Origin: CAZMGV01 sp964565925
GTDB taxonomy: Bacteria > JAGRBM01 > JAHCIT01
DNA length: 64,000 nucleotides
Direction: 5' to 3'
Assembly: GCA_964565925.1 (NCBI GenBank)
Contig: CAZMGV010000003.1
Span: 62,001-126,000, forward strand
Position 1 is the first letter of the stretch, and the number at the start of each line of letters is the position of its first letter. Below are positions 42,609 to 50,753 of the stretch, piece by piece. The translations under genes were made by a program, and so were the position numbers. Below the pieces are notes generated by a model that worked only from the letters and a program-made list of their open reading frames with translations, was not told where the DNA came from and ran no database searches.

Positions 42609-43751
42609 ATGAAGAACCCCTTGAGAAACCTGTCCCGGCTCCTTGCCGCCGGACTGCTTTCGTTCACTGTTACGGCCTGCGGCGATGCCGCCGACCTGAC
42701 CCCATCCGAAACGGCTACCGGTTCAGTCACGGCTACGGAAGCGGCCGCAGCCGCCCTCCCCGTCGCCGGGATCGGCGCGGTCGCCGTGGAAGATTTCAAT
42801 GGCACCGAGATCGCCGCCGCCCGGACGGCTCTGCCCACTCTGGCGGCCAAAGGTGTCGCCGTGGTGCTGCACTGGAAGGCCAACGACCTTGCCAATGCCG
42901 AGCGATGGAGCTTTGTACAGGAGGCCCGCTCCAGAGGCGTCGAGGTCCGTCCGTGGCTGCTGCTGGACGAAGCGGACGGCTACTGGCCCTGCTCCTCCAA
43001 CGCCAGCCTGTTCGCCTCCAAGGCCCGGCAGCTCGCCTCGCTCTGGACCGATACCTATCACCTGCCGCCGACGACTTTTTTTGTGGACATGGAACTGCGG
43101 ATTGACCGGTTCCGGCAGCTGAACCAGATGCTGGCCCAGCCCATCCCGGACGTCCTCGGCATCGCCTGGCTGCTGGGCAGCGGTGTCAACCGCTGGCAGT
43201 ATTTCTGGGCGACCCAGACCTACGCCGGGCTCGTAAACGATCTGCACAGAAAGGGCTGGAAAGTGCACCTCACCACGCTGCCGCAGGTGGCCGACGACTA
43301 TTCGGACGGCGATGACGGCATCCGTCAGGCGATGGGCATACCGGTGGACGGGATCGCGTGGGACGAAGTGTCTATCCAGGCCTACCGGACGATCTTCGCG
43401 CGCCAGACGGGCGGGCTGCCGCTCACACCGTTCTTCGTCTACGACTACGGCAACATGGCGAAGCGGGTCTGGGGCGCGAAGGCGTCGCTGGATATCGGCA
43501 TCACCGGGACCGGCGTGGATGACTCGCCCACCTACGCGAATGCCGGGGAACTGAAGAAGGACGTCGAGGCGGCTATAGCCGCCGGATACACCGGCCAGAA
43601 GATCGGTGTCTATAACCTGCAGGGGATGATCGACCGGCCGCCTGTGGACTCCTGGCTCCAGACCCCGAACCCGGCCCCGCCCGCCCCCGGGCTCGATCTG
43701 GGCACGCCGTTCATCCATTCCATTTCTATCGCGCTGGACCTTCTGTTCTAG
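42609..43751 (+). CDS. Lipoprotein with TIM-barrel-like domain, unknown
   Basis: Protein of 380 residues with lipobox FTVTAC (Cys24). The mature region has features of a (beta/alpha)8 glycoside-hydrolase-like fold: VVLHWKANDLANAE, GVEVRPWLLLDEADGYWPC, TTFFVDMELRIDRF, GWKVHLTTLPQVADDYSD, IPVDGIAWDEVSIQAYR and FVYDYGNMAKRVWG. Acidic residues at strand ends (FVDMEL, IAWDEVS) are plausible catalytic positions, but no family is identified. GGAGGAGA sets the ATG at 42609. Ends at the terminator 43777-43808. Confidence 0.75.
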   Translation: MKNPLRNLSRLLAAGLLSFTVTACGDAADLTPSETATGSVTATEAAAAALPVAGIGAVAVEDFNGTEIAAARTALPTLAAKGVAVVLHWKANDLANAERWSFVQEARSRGVEVRPWLLLDEADGYWPCSSNASLFASKARQLASLWTDTYHLPPTTFFVDMELRIDRFRQLNQMLAQPIPDVLGIAWLLGSGVNRWQYFWATQTYAGLVNDLHRKGWKVHLTTLPQVADDYSDGDDGIRQAMGIPVDGIAWDEVSIQAYRTIFARQTGGLPLTPFFVYDYGNMAKRVWGAKASLDIGITGTGVDDSPTYANAGELKKDVEAAIAAGYTGQKIGVYNLQGMIDRPPVDSWLQTPNPAPPAPGLDLGTPFIHSISIALDLLF

Positions 43752-43776
43752 GTGAACCGGCGGCTTCAGACAGAAC

Positions 43777-43808
43777 AGAAAGGGCGGCCCCGCAAGGCCG
43801 CCCTTTCT
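43777..43808. terminator. Bidirectional rho-independent terminator
   Basis: Perfect 13-bp stem AGAAAGGGCGGCC / GGCCGCCCTTTCT with a 6-base loop, between the convergent lipoprotein and AarF genes. Confidence 0.85.
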
Positions 43809-43824
43809 CTTGCCCAAAACTGTC

Positions 43825-45522
43825 TCAGTCCCCGATGTTCTTCAAAAAGAACCCGGCGCCCAGTGTGCCCGCCACCGCGTAGAACCAGAAGCTGACGGCC
43901 GGGAACCCCAGCACCGTCTGGTTGTCGTGAGAGAGCGCCAGCGTGCCGCAGAGGGCGGCCGCCGATGCCATGATCGCGTACATGTTGCGGCTCTGGACCT
44001 TCGAGTAGGTGCGCTGGTACTGACGGAACTGGGTCAGCTCGATATTGAGCTGGGTCTCGCCCTTGCGCAGGTCTTCGAAGATCGCCTGCAGCGTGCGCGG
44101 CAGGGAGCCCACGATTTCGGCGAGGTCCCGCGCCGAGTCGTAGGCCTTCTTGAGCATCTTCTCCGGCGCATAGCGTTCCTTCAGGATCGCCAGGATGAAG
44201 GGCTTGGCCTTCTGGAGGACGTCGAGCCCAGGCTGCAACTCCCTGCCCACACCCTCCATCGTGATGACCGCCTTGAAGGTCATCGTGTAGTCGGGAGGCA
44301 TCCGGAGCCGGTGGCGCATGGCGCCGTCGATCAGGTCCTTGAACAGCCCGCCGAACTCGATTTCGTCCAGCGTCTTTCCGGTGAACCACTTGTCCAGCAT
44401 CTCGACCACATCGGCCTCGAACACGCTGTAGTCGGACTCAGTCTCCTTGCTGTGGATGCCGACTTTCCAGAAACTCTTGGCGACCGACTCGTAATCCTGG
44501 CGGACTATGGCGACCAGCACGTCGACGAGCAGGTCACGCTGGCGCTCCGACAGGCGGCCGCACAGGCCGAAGTCGATGAAGCACAGGACGTTGTCGTCAC
44601 GGACGAGCAGGTTTCCCGGATGCAGGTCGCCGTGGAAGAAGCCGTCCTTGTAAATCATCTGGAAAACACAATCGAGACCGGTATCGACCACCTTCGCCAC
44701 GTCGAACTTGTCGGGCGTAATGTTCGTGATCTTGGTGCCCTTGATGAACTCCATGACGAACACGCGCGGCGTGGACAGAGTCTTGATCGGTTCCGGAAAG
44801 TGGACGTTGGGATTCCTGGCGAAGTTACGCTTGAACCGCTCGATATGGTCGATCTCGTGCGTGAAATCGATTTCTTTCAGGATCGCCTTCTCGAACTCGG
44901 TCACAATCCCGGCGGGGGAGAACAGCCGCGTATCGGGGAAGTTCGCCTCCAGTGCCTTCGCCAGGAACCCCATGATCTCGACGTCGGCCTCGATCTTGTT
45001 CTTGATGTTGGGCCGCTGGATCTTCACGACCACTTCCATACCGTTTTCTTTCAGCACGGCACGGTGAACTTGGGCGATGGAGGCGCAGGCGAGCGGCTTC
45101 ACGGTGAAGTCCGAAAAATGGTCGCGGTAGTTCTCTCCCAGTTCCGCCTTGAGCTGCGATTCGACCTCCTCCGGCGTCATCGGCGGAACGGCATCCTGCA
45201 GCGTCTTCAGTTCCGCCACCAGCGCTGGCGGGACGATGTCGGGACGGGTGGAAAGGATCTGGCCCAGCTTCACGAACGTGGGGCCCAGTTCCTGGATGGC
45301 GGCCAGCGCCCGCTTTTCAAGAGGGAGTTTTTCTTCGCCCTTGTTACGCAGTTCCACCAGCTTGTTCACCAGCCAGCGGTCTTTGAGATTCATCGACTCG
45401 ACAAAGGCGCCAAACCCGTGACGGGCCAGAATGGTGACGATCTCGCGGAACCGGTTGGCGTCGCGGAATACCGCCTGCCCGACGCGGACCTGTTCATAGA
45501 CGCGCTGTAGTGCGGTGGCCAT
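43825..45522 (-). CDS. AarF/ABC1/UbiB-family atypical kinase
   Basis: Protein of 565 residues. The family's KxGQ motif is present (TFVKLGQILSTRPDIVP), then ACASIAQVHRAVLKENGMEVVVKIQRP (ATP-site Lys) and the catalytic segment FFHGDLHPGNLLVRDDNVLCFIDFGLCGRLS. Two hydrophobic C-terminal segments suggest membrane attachment, as in UbiB. Members support quinone or lipid metabolism and have ATPase rather than classical kinase activity. Third gene of the rnr-AMMECR1 group, 59 bases downstream, with AGAGGGG before the ATG. Confidence 0.9.
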   Translation of the reverse strand: MATALQRVYEQVRVGQAVFRDANRFREIVTILARHGFGAFVESMNLKDRWLVNKLVELRNKGEEKLPLEKRALAAIQELGPTFVKLGQILSTRPDIVPPALVAELKTLQDAVPPMTPEEVESQLKAELGENYRDHFSDFTVKPLACASIAQVHRAVLKENGMEVVVKIQRPNIKNKIEADVEIMGFLAKALEANFPDTRLFSPAGIVTEFEKAILKEIDFTHEIDHIERFKRNFARNPNVHFPEPIKTLSTPRVFVMEFIKGTKITNITPDKFDVAKVVDTGLDCVFQMIYKDGFFHGDLHPGNLLVRDDNVLCFIDFGLCGRLSERQRDLLVDVLVAIVRQDYESVAKSFWKVGIHSKETESDYSVFEADVVEMLDKWFTGKTLDEIEFGGLFKDLIDGAMRHRLRMPPDYTMTFKAVITMEGVGRELQPGLDVLQKAKPFILAILKERYAPEKMLKKAYDSARDLAEIVGSLPRTLQAIFEDLRKGETQLNIELTQFRQYQRTYSKVQSRNMYAIMASAAALCGTLALSHDNQTVLGFPAVSFWFYAVAGTLGAGFFLKNIGD

Positions 45523-45581
45523 CTCGGGTTCCCCTCTTGGAGCGGCAATCTAACGGTCGGAGAGGAACAGCGGCAAGGCGG

Positions 45582-46148
45582 TTATTCCTCAAAAATCTGC
45601 GCTTCGAACCGTTCCAGTCTGGCACTGGGCCAGGCGTCCGGCGGCAGCCCCGCCTTCTCGCAGGTAGCCTCAAGGAACGCCAGCGGGTCGAATCCCCACT
45701 CGGTCGCCACCTGCGGAAGCAATAATCCCCGGTTCCAGCCTTTTTCTACGATCAGGCCGTCCCGGCCGATCACGATATCGTCCGGACCGGTGATCTTCAC
45801 CGGCGGAGTCAGGACCGACACTTCGAGGTGAATATCCTTCAGCTCATGGCCCTCGACCGGATCGAAACGGGGGTCTTTGAGTGCCGCCGAAAGGGCGCAG
45901 TCGCCGATCACCTGATAGAGCGGCCGGTCCCAGGCGAGCGAGCCGATACAACCCCGGAGCTTTCCACCCTTGGTCAGCGTCACAAACGCCGAACCCTTCT
46001 GGCGGAGCCCATCCGTCAGCGCGTCGGCCGACGGTTTGTTCGACGCCTTGCCGAGCAGCCGGTGCTCCAGCGTCGCACGGGCGATCTTGAGCAGTTCGCT
46101 GCCTTCCTCGGGCGACAGACGGGGAGTGGGCTGGGCTGCCTGCGACAC
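45582..46148 (-). CDS. AMMECR1-domain protein (AmmeMemoRadiSam protein A-like)
   Basis: Protein of 188 residues. The conserved LRGCIGS motif is present (GKLRGCIGSLAWDRPLYQV), with AALKDPRFDPVEGHEL and LLLPQVATEWGFDPLAFLEATCEKAGLP, typical of the bacterial/archaeal AMMECR1 family. The GTG start lies 3 bases after the rnr stop with AGGAG inside rnr, so they are co-translated. The Memo-like and radical-SAM partners that define the AmmeMemoRadiSam set are not adjacent. Function is unsettled. Confidence 0.92.
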   Translation of the reverse strand: MSQAAQPTPRLSPEEGSELLKIARATLEHRLLGKASNKPSADALTDGLRQKGSAFVTLTKGGKLRGCIGSLAWDRPLYQVIGDCALSAALKDPRFDPVEGHELKDIHLEVSVLTPPVKITGPDDIVIGRDGLIVEKGWNRGLLLPQVATEWGFDPLAFLEATCEKAGLPPDAWPSARLERFEAQIFEE

Positions 46149-46151
46149 GGC

Positions 46152-48689
46152 CTATCTCCTGCGTTTGCCCTTGTCCTCTTTGGGCTTGCGATTCTTGCCG
46201 CCACGGTCGACCCGGCGCAGTCCCGCCGCCGACACACGCTTGGTCGTCTTCATCCAGCGGAAGGTGATCCGGCGGCGCGAGAGGCTCGCGTCGACCGCCT
46301 GCACCCGCACGCGGTCGCCCACGGCAAAAGTTTTGGCCGTCTTGGCGCCGACCAGTGCCGCGCCGTCGTCCGATAGCCGGTAGCGGTCCGTGTCGATTCC
46401 GTCGAGCGGCACGATCCCTTCGGCGCCGAAATCGTCGATCGACACATAGAAGCCGAACTTCGTGACCGAGGTGACCGTCCCCTCGAACTCGGCGAACAGG
46501 TGCGCCTGCATGAACTCGGCGGTCTTGATGTCCTGGAACGCCCGCTCGGCGGTCATCGCCAGCCGTTCCCGCTCCGACGACCGGACACAGATCTCTTTCA
46601 GCTTGTCGCCGCGGCTGCGGATCGCCTGAATCTCGCTCCGCAGGTACATCCGCACGAGCCGGTGCACCTCGAGGTCCGGATAGCGCCGGATCGGGGACGT
46701 GAAATGGGTGTAGTCCTCGAAGGCGAGGCCGAAATGGCCCTCATTCTTCGGATCGTAGCGGGCCTGCTTGAGTGACCTGAGGATCATCATGCTGGCCGAG
46801 CGCTCGACCGGCTTGCCCTTGAGACTGTCGGCGGCTTTCTGGACGTCCTTGGGCCGGACAATGTCCTTGTATTCGATCTGCACGCCGAAGGGGGCGAGAA
46901 TCTCGTTCACCGCGTCGACCTTCACCGGGTCGGGCGGCTCGTGGATACGGTAAACGAACGGCAATTCGGCGTCCGTGAAGATTTCGGCCACCGCGCGGTT
47001 GGCCGCGAGCATAAACTCCTCGATTATGCGGTGGGCGAAAAGCCGGGGCTTCATCGACATGCCAACCGCCCGGCCCGTGCCGTCCAGGTCGTAGCGGATT
47101 TCCGGCAGTTCCAGATCGACCGCCCCGGACCTCATGCGGTCCGCGAGCAGCTTGTGGGCCAGCTCGTTCATCAGTTCGAAGTGCGGCAGATGATCCCGGT
47201 AGCGCTCGGTCAGCTCCGCGCTCGTCTTGTCGAGAAGCTGCTGGACCTTCGTGTAAGTCATGCGGGCATGGTTGCGAATGACCGACTCGTAGACCTTTTT
47301 AGCCAGCTGCTTTCCGGTGGAATCGTATTCGATTTCGCAGGTGAGCGTCAGGCGGTCCACGTCCGGTTTCAGCGAACAGAGTTCGTTGGACAGCCCTTCG
47401 GGGAGCATCGGAATAACCCGGCCGGGGAAATACACGCTCGTGCCGCGCTCCAGGGCCTCATCGTCCAGCGCCGTACCGGGCCGCACGTAGTGCGAGACGT
47501 CTGCGATGGAAACGAGCAGCCGGTAGCCCTTTCCGTTGCGCTCCACCAGCACGGCGTCGTCAAAATCCTTGGCGTCCTCACCGTCGATCGTCACGATCGG
47601 GAGCTTGCGCAGGTCTTCCCGGTTCTTGAGATCCGCCGGCTTGATCTCGCTGCCGTAGTCCTCGGCTTCCTTGAGCACGGCCTTCGGGAACGCCTCCGGC
47701 AGACGGAACTCCGCCACGATCCAGCCGAACTGGACGTCCGGGTGTTCGAGGTCGCCAAGGACGCGCTTGATCTCGCCCTTGAGGAGCCCGTGGGCGCCCG
47801 CCTCCGGCTCGTCGAACGAGACCAGGATCACGCTCCCCAGGTCCTTGCGGTATTTGAGGTCCAGCTCTCCCAGATCCACCGGCTGGATCCGGTCGTCCAG
47901 CGGTTCGCAGAAGAAGTTGTTCCGCCGCTCCGTGAGCGTGCCGGCGATAAACCGGCGGCCCCGCACCACGATTTCGGCCACACGGCCCACCCGGCGGCCT
48001 GACGCCCCTTCGCGCACATCCACCTTCACGGTGTCGCCGTGCATGGCGCCCCCCTGCATGCCTTCGGGGATGACGATGTCGAGCACGTCTTTCCTGACCG
48101 GTACCGGCTGCACGTAACCGACGCCGGAACGGGTCTGGGCATAGACGCCCGTGATCAGTTCGCCTTCGCCGTAGCGGGACCGGGTGAACCCTTCTTCGCG
48201 TTCGCGGGGCCGGTTGCCGCCGCCTCTGTTGTCGCTATCCCGGTTGTCGCGGCTCCGTTCATCACGACCTCTGGCCCCCATACCGGACGGCTTCTGATAC
48301 GGACCCTGGCTCCGCCCCGACGGCTGCTGGCCGCGGGACTGGTTCCTGCCTGACTGGGGCGACGGAGGGTTCTGGGACGGGAAGTTGCGGAGTTTCTCGC
48401 GCAGCGGAACGGAGTCCCGCGCGGGAGTCTGGGTCTTGGGGCCGTTGTTCTTTTTCAAAGTATCCGGTTTCTGGGGTTCAGGTTTCTGGGAATGGAAGCG
48501 GTAGCGCTTGTTGCCGACCCGGACCGCTTCCCCGTTCTTCACGAGACGGTCGAGCTGGTCGCGCAGCGCCCGTTTGTCGAACCGGCTGAGTCCGATGGAA
48601 GCAGCCAGATCGTCGACTTTCACCGGCGCGCCCCGGCGTTTCAGTTCTCCGAGGATGGCCTCGAGCAGATTTGAGTAGTCCGCGGTCAA
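46152..48689 (-). CDS. rnr: Ribonuclease R
   Basis: 3'-5' exoribonuclease of 845 residues. Domain order: winged helix (1-66), a disordered Arg/Gly/Asn/Ser/Pro-rich linker (about 67-172: GRNQSRGQQPSGRSQGPYQ, RDERSRDNRDSDNRGGGNR), cold-shock domains (about 175-320), the RNB catalytic domain with PIVTIDGEDAKDFDDAV (metal Asp residues) and a C-terminal S1 domain plus basic tail (RVDRGGKNRKPKEDKGKRRR). The linker between winged helix and CSD is longer than in E. coli RNase R. TTG start with GGAAG upstream. First gene of the rnr-AMMECR1-ubiB-like operon. Confidence 0.94.
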   Translation of the reverse strand: MTADYSNLLEAILGELKRRGAPVKVDDLAASIGLSRFDKRALRDQLDRLVKNGEAVRVGNKRYRFHSQKPEPQKPDTLKKNNGPKTQTPARDSVPLREKLRNFPSQNPPSPQSGRNQSRGQQPSGRSQGPYQKPSGMGARGRDERSRDNRDSDNRGGGNRPREREEGFTRSRYGEGELITGVYAQTRSGVGYVQPVPVRKDVLDIVIPEGMQGGAMHGDTVKVDVREGASGRRVGRVAEIVVRGRRFIAGTLTERRNNFFCEPLDDRIQPVDLGELDLKYRKDLGSVILVSFDEPEAGAHGLLKGEIKRVLGDLEHPDVQFGWIVAEFRLPEAFPKAVLKEAEDYGSEIKPADLKNREDLRKLPIVTIDGEDAKDFDDAVLVERNGKGYRLLVSIADVSHYVRPGTALDDEALERGTSVYFPGRVIPMLPEGLSNELCSLKPDVDRLTLTCEIEYDSTGKQLAKKVYESVIRNHARMTYTKVQQLLDKTSAELTERYRDHLPHFELMNELAHKLLADRMRSGAVDLELPEIRYDLDGTGRAVGMSMKPRLFAHRIIEEFMLAANRAVAEIFTDAELPFVYRIHEPPDPVKVDAVNEILAPFGVQIEYKDIVRPKDVQKAADSLKGKPVERSASMMILRSLKQARYDPKNEGHFGLAFEDYTHFTSPIRRYPDLEVHRLVRMYLRSEIQAIRSRGDKLKEICVRSSERERLAMTAERAFQDIKTAEFMQAHLFAEFEGTVTSVTKFGFYVSIDDFGAEGIVPLDGIDTDRYRLSDDGAALVGAKTAKTFAVGDRVRVQAVDASLSRRRITFRWMKTTKRVSAAGLRRVDRGGKNRKPKEDKGKRRR

Positions 48690-48720
48690 GTGGTGTGCTT
48701 CCGGCGTTCAGCCCGCCTTT

Positions 48721-49665
48721 ATGTTACGATGGTCCACGCCAATGGAGATTGCCAGTGGAGAAAACCGGTCCCTGACCGTCGTCATTCCCGCACGGAATGA
48801 GGCCCCCCATCTTGCGGATATCGTCCGCGAGACGGCCCGGGTCTGTCCCGGCGCGGAGATCATTGTCGTGGATGACGGCTCTACCGACAACACCGGGGCA
48901 CTGGCCGCCGCGGCCGGAGCCCGGGTGATCCGCCACCCCTATTCGCTGGGCAACGGCGCCTCCGTCCGGCGCGGCATCCGGGCCGCCACGGGTGACTGGG
49001 TTCTTATTTTGGACGGCGACGGCCAGCACCCGCCCGCCGAGATTCCCAAACTGCTGAAAGATTCGGAACTCTATGCCCTGACCGTGGCGGAGCGGCCGCT
49101 TGCCTCGCAGGCCTTCCTGAGGTCCTTCGGAAACCGCGTGTTCAACGCGCTCGCCTCGTATGTGTCGGAAATCCCGGTGACCGATCTGACCAGCGGCATG
49201 CGGCTCTACCGCCGGGCGGCGATACTTCCCCTGCTCCCGCTCTTTCCGAACGGCTTCTCGTCGCCTGCCACCGGGACACTCGGCATCCTCAGGTCCGGTT
49301 ATCCCATCCGGTTCGTGCCGATAGAGCCAGGCAAGGGCCACCGCCCGTCGCATCTCAACCCCTGGGCGGACGGATCGAAATTCCTGCTGATCATCTTCCG
49401 GATCGCAACCCTGTATTCGCCGCTCAAGGTGTTCCTGCCGCTCTCCTTCGTGCTGTTTTTCGCGGGCGGCGTTTATCTGGGATTCAACCTGGTGGAGAAC
49501 CGCACGTTCCCTCCGGCGGCGCTCTTTACGCTGACTTCCGCCCTGCTGGTATTCGTTCTGGGACTGATTTCCGAGCAGATCAGCCAGATCCGGTTCTCCA
49601 AGTCGTTCGATGACGAAGAGTCCTACGTGAGAAACAGTCACCGTGAGGACGACCGCCGTGAGTGA
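48721..49665 (+). CDS. Family 2 glycosyltransferase with two C-terminal helices
   Basis: Protein of 314 residues (or 307 from ATG 48742). GT2 motifs are TVVIPARNEAPHLADIV, IIVVDDGSTDNTGALA and ILDGDGQHPPAEI (DxD-like metal site), with LTSGMRLYRR near the acceptor site. Two hydrophobic segments at the C-terminus (about 237-258 and 270-292) anchor it, as in polyprenyl-phosphate sugar transferases of the DPM1/ArnC type. First gene of a three-gene set with an acyltransferase and a membrane protein. No SD is apparent. Confidence 0.88.
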   Translation: MLRWSTPMEIASGENRSLTVVIPARNEAPHLADIVRETARVCPGAEIIVVDDGSTDNTGALAAAAGARVIRHPYSLGNGASVRRGIRAATGDWVLILDGDGQHPPAEIPKLLKDSELYALTVAERPLASQAFLRSFGNRVFNALASYVSEIPVTDLTSGMRLYRRAAILPLLPLFPNGFSSPATGTLGILRSGYPIRFVPIEPGKGHRPSHLNPWADGSKFLLIIFRIATLYSPLKVFLPLSFVLFFAGGVYLGFNLVENRTFPPAALFTLTSALLVFVLGLISEQISQIRFSKSFDDEESYVRNSHREDDRRE

Positions 49666-50179
49666 TCCGAAGGAATCCGGCCGCGACCCGCTCACGGGAT
49701 CGATCCCCCGCAGCGAAAGCTCGAAGGGGGCGCTGGGCCTCCTCCGCGCGGGGATGAACCGGACGTTCCACGCCGTCATCCGCAACCTGCCGATGCCCGC
49801 CACCACCCGGGCGGCGCTGCACCGCCTCAGAGGCGTGAAGGTCGGGCAGAACGTGTTCATCGGCGCGGAAGTGTTCATCGACGACGCCGAACCAGCGTCC
49901 GTCGTAATCGAGGACGACGTCGTTATTCTGATCCGCTCGACGTTGCTCGGCCACGCCTACTATCCGCAGCGGTTTCAGAAATACCTGGGCGAAAGCTCTG
50001 GCCGTCACGGCATCACGATCCGCCGGGGGGCGTATCTGGGCGCCAACGTGACAGTGCTGCCCGGCGTGGAGATCGGCGAGCACTCGATGGTAGCCGCCGG
50101 TGCGGTCGTCACCCGGGACGTCCCGCCCCGCACCCTCGTTGCCGGTGTCCCCGCCCGCGTGATACGCGAACTCCCGTGA
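49658..50179 (+). CDS. Hexapeptide-repeat acyltransferase
   Basis: Protein of 173 residues from GTG 49658 (GTG 49643 is possible). The left-handed beta-helix repeats are visible: KVGQNVFIGAEVFIDDAEPASVVIEDDVVI and ITIRRGAYLGANVTVLPGVEIGEHSMVAAGAVVTRDVPPRTLVAGVPARVIREL, ending as acetyltransferases of the NodL/WbbJ/MaT type do. The catalytic His is probably in LLGHAYYP. It overlaps the GT2 gene by 8 bases and the next gene by GTGA, so glycan or lipid modification is likely for the set. Confidence 0.9.
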   Translation: MSDPKESGRDPLTGSIPRSESSKGALGLLRAGMNRTFHAVIRNLPMPATTRAALHRLRGVKVGQNVFIGAEVFIDDAEPASVVIEDDVVILIRSTLLGHAYYPQRFQKYLGESSGRHGITIRRGAYLGANVTVLPGVEIGEHSMVAAGAVVTRDVPPRTLVAGVPARVIRELP

Positions 50180-50748
50180 CCGAACCCGCCCCCTACATAC
50201 CGGTCCCGCCGAACCCGAAGACCACGCTCCGGAATCCGTGGATCCTGTTCCCGCTGCTTATCGCCGTCATGGCGGTGGTGGGAATCCGGCTCTCGTTCAC
50301 CCGGGATACGGTGGGGATCCTGTACAAACCCGTTGAAACGGTGACCTTTCACGGGGTCACGCTGCCGCCGCCCGCAGAAAACGGTAAACCCGGAATCTGG
50401 TACGAAACCCGTACGTGGCTCGGCTCCGGACCGGATGATCTCAAAACGGTCTGGTCGAAGGGGCTCCACTACAGCGTCTTCTTTTCGCTGACGAACGAAG
50501 CCCCCGACGCCTGGCTGAAGCGCGTTACCGCCGAGCGGGATTTTTTCCGCACCGGCGATCCGCTTCAGCTCATTGTCTCGAACCCCTGTATCGTGCGGCT
50601 CGATGCCGTGCCCGCCCGTCCGCGCCCCAAGGTGGAAGGCGTGATGGCGAACCTGCTCGTCAAAGGGGGCGTGCAGATCCAGATCAGCGGAAAAATCGAC
50701 CAGTCCGGTGTCGAAGGACTGATCTCGCGGCTCCGTTGTGAGCCATAA
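50176..50748 (+). CDS. Single-pass membrane protein, unknown
   Basis: Protein of 190 residues with one N-terminal helix (WILFPLLIAVMAVVGIRLSF) and a soluble, beta-rich remainder (KPVETVTFHGVTLPPP, GIWYETRTWLG, RPKVEGVMANLLVKGGVQIQISGKID). GTG start overlapping the acyltransferase stop. Its place in the operon suggests a role in the same envelope glycan pathway; no family recognised. Confidence 0.65.
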   Translation: MTEPAPYIPVPPNPKTTLRNPWILFPLLIAVMAVVGIRLSFTRDTVGILYKPVETVTFHGVTLPPPAENGKPGIWYETRTWLGSGPDDLKTVWSKGLHYSVFFSLTNEAPDAWLKRVTAERDFFRTGDPLQLIVSNPCIVRLDAVPARPRPKVEGVMANLLVKGGVQIQISGKIDQSGVEGLISRLRCEP

Positions 50749-50753
50749 GCGCG

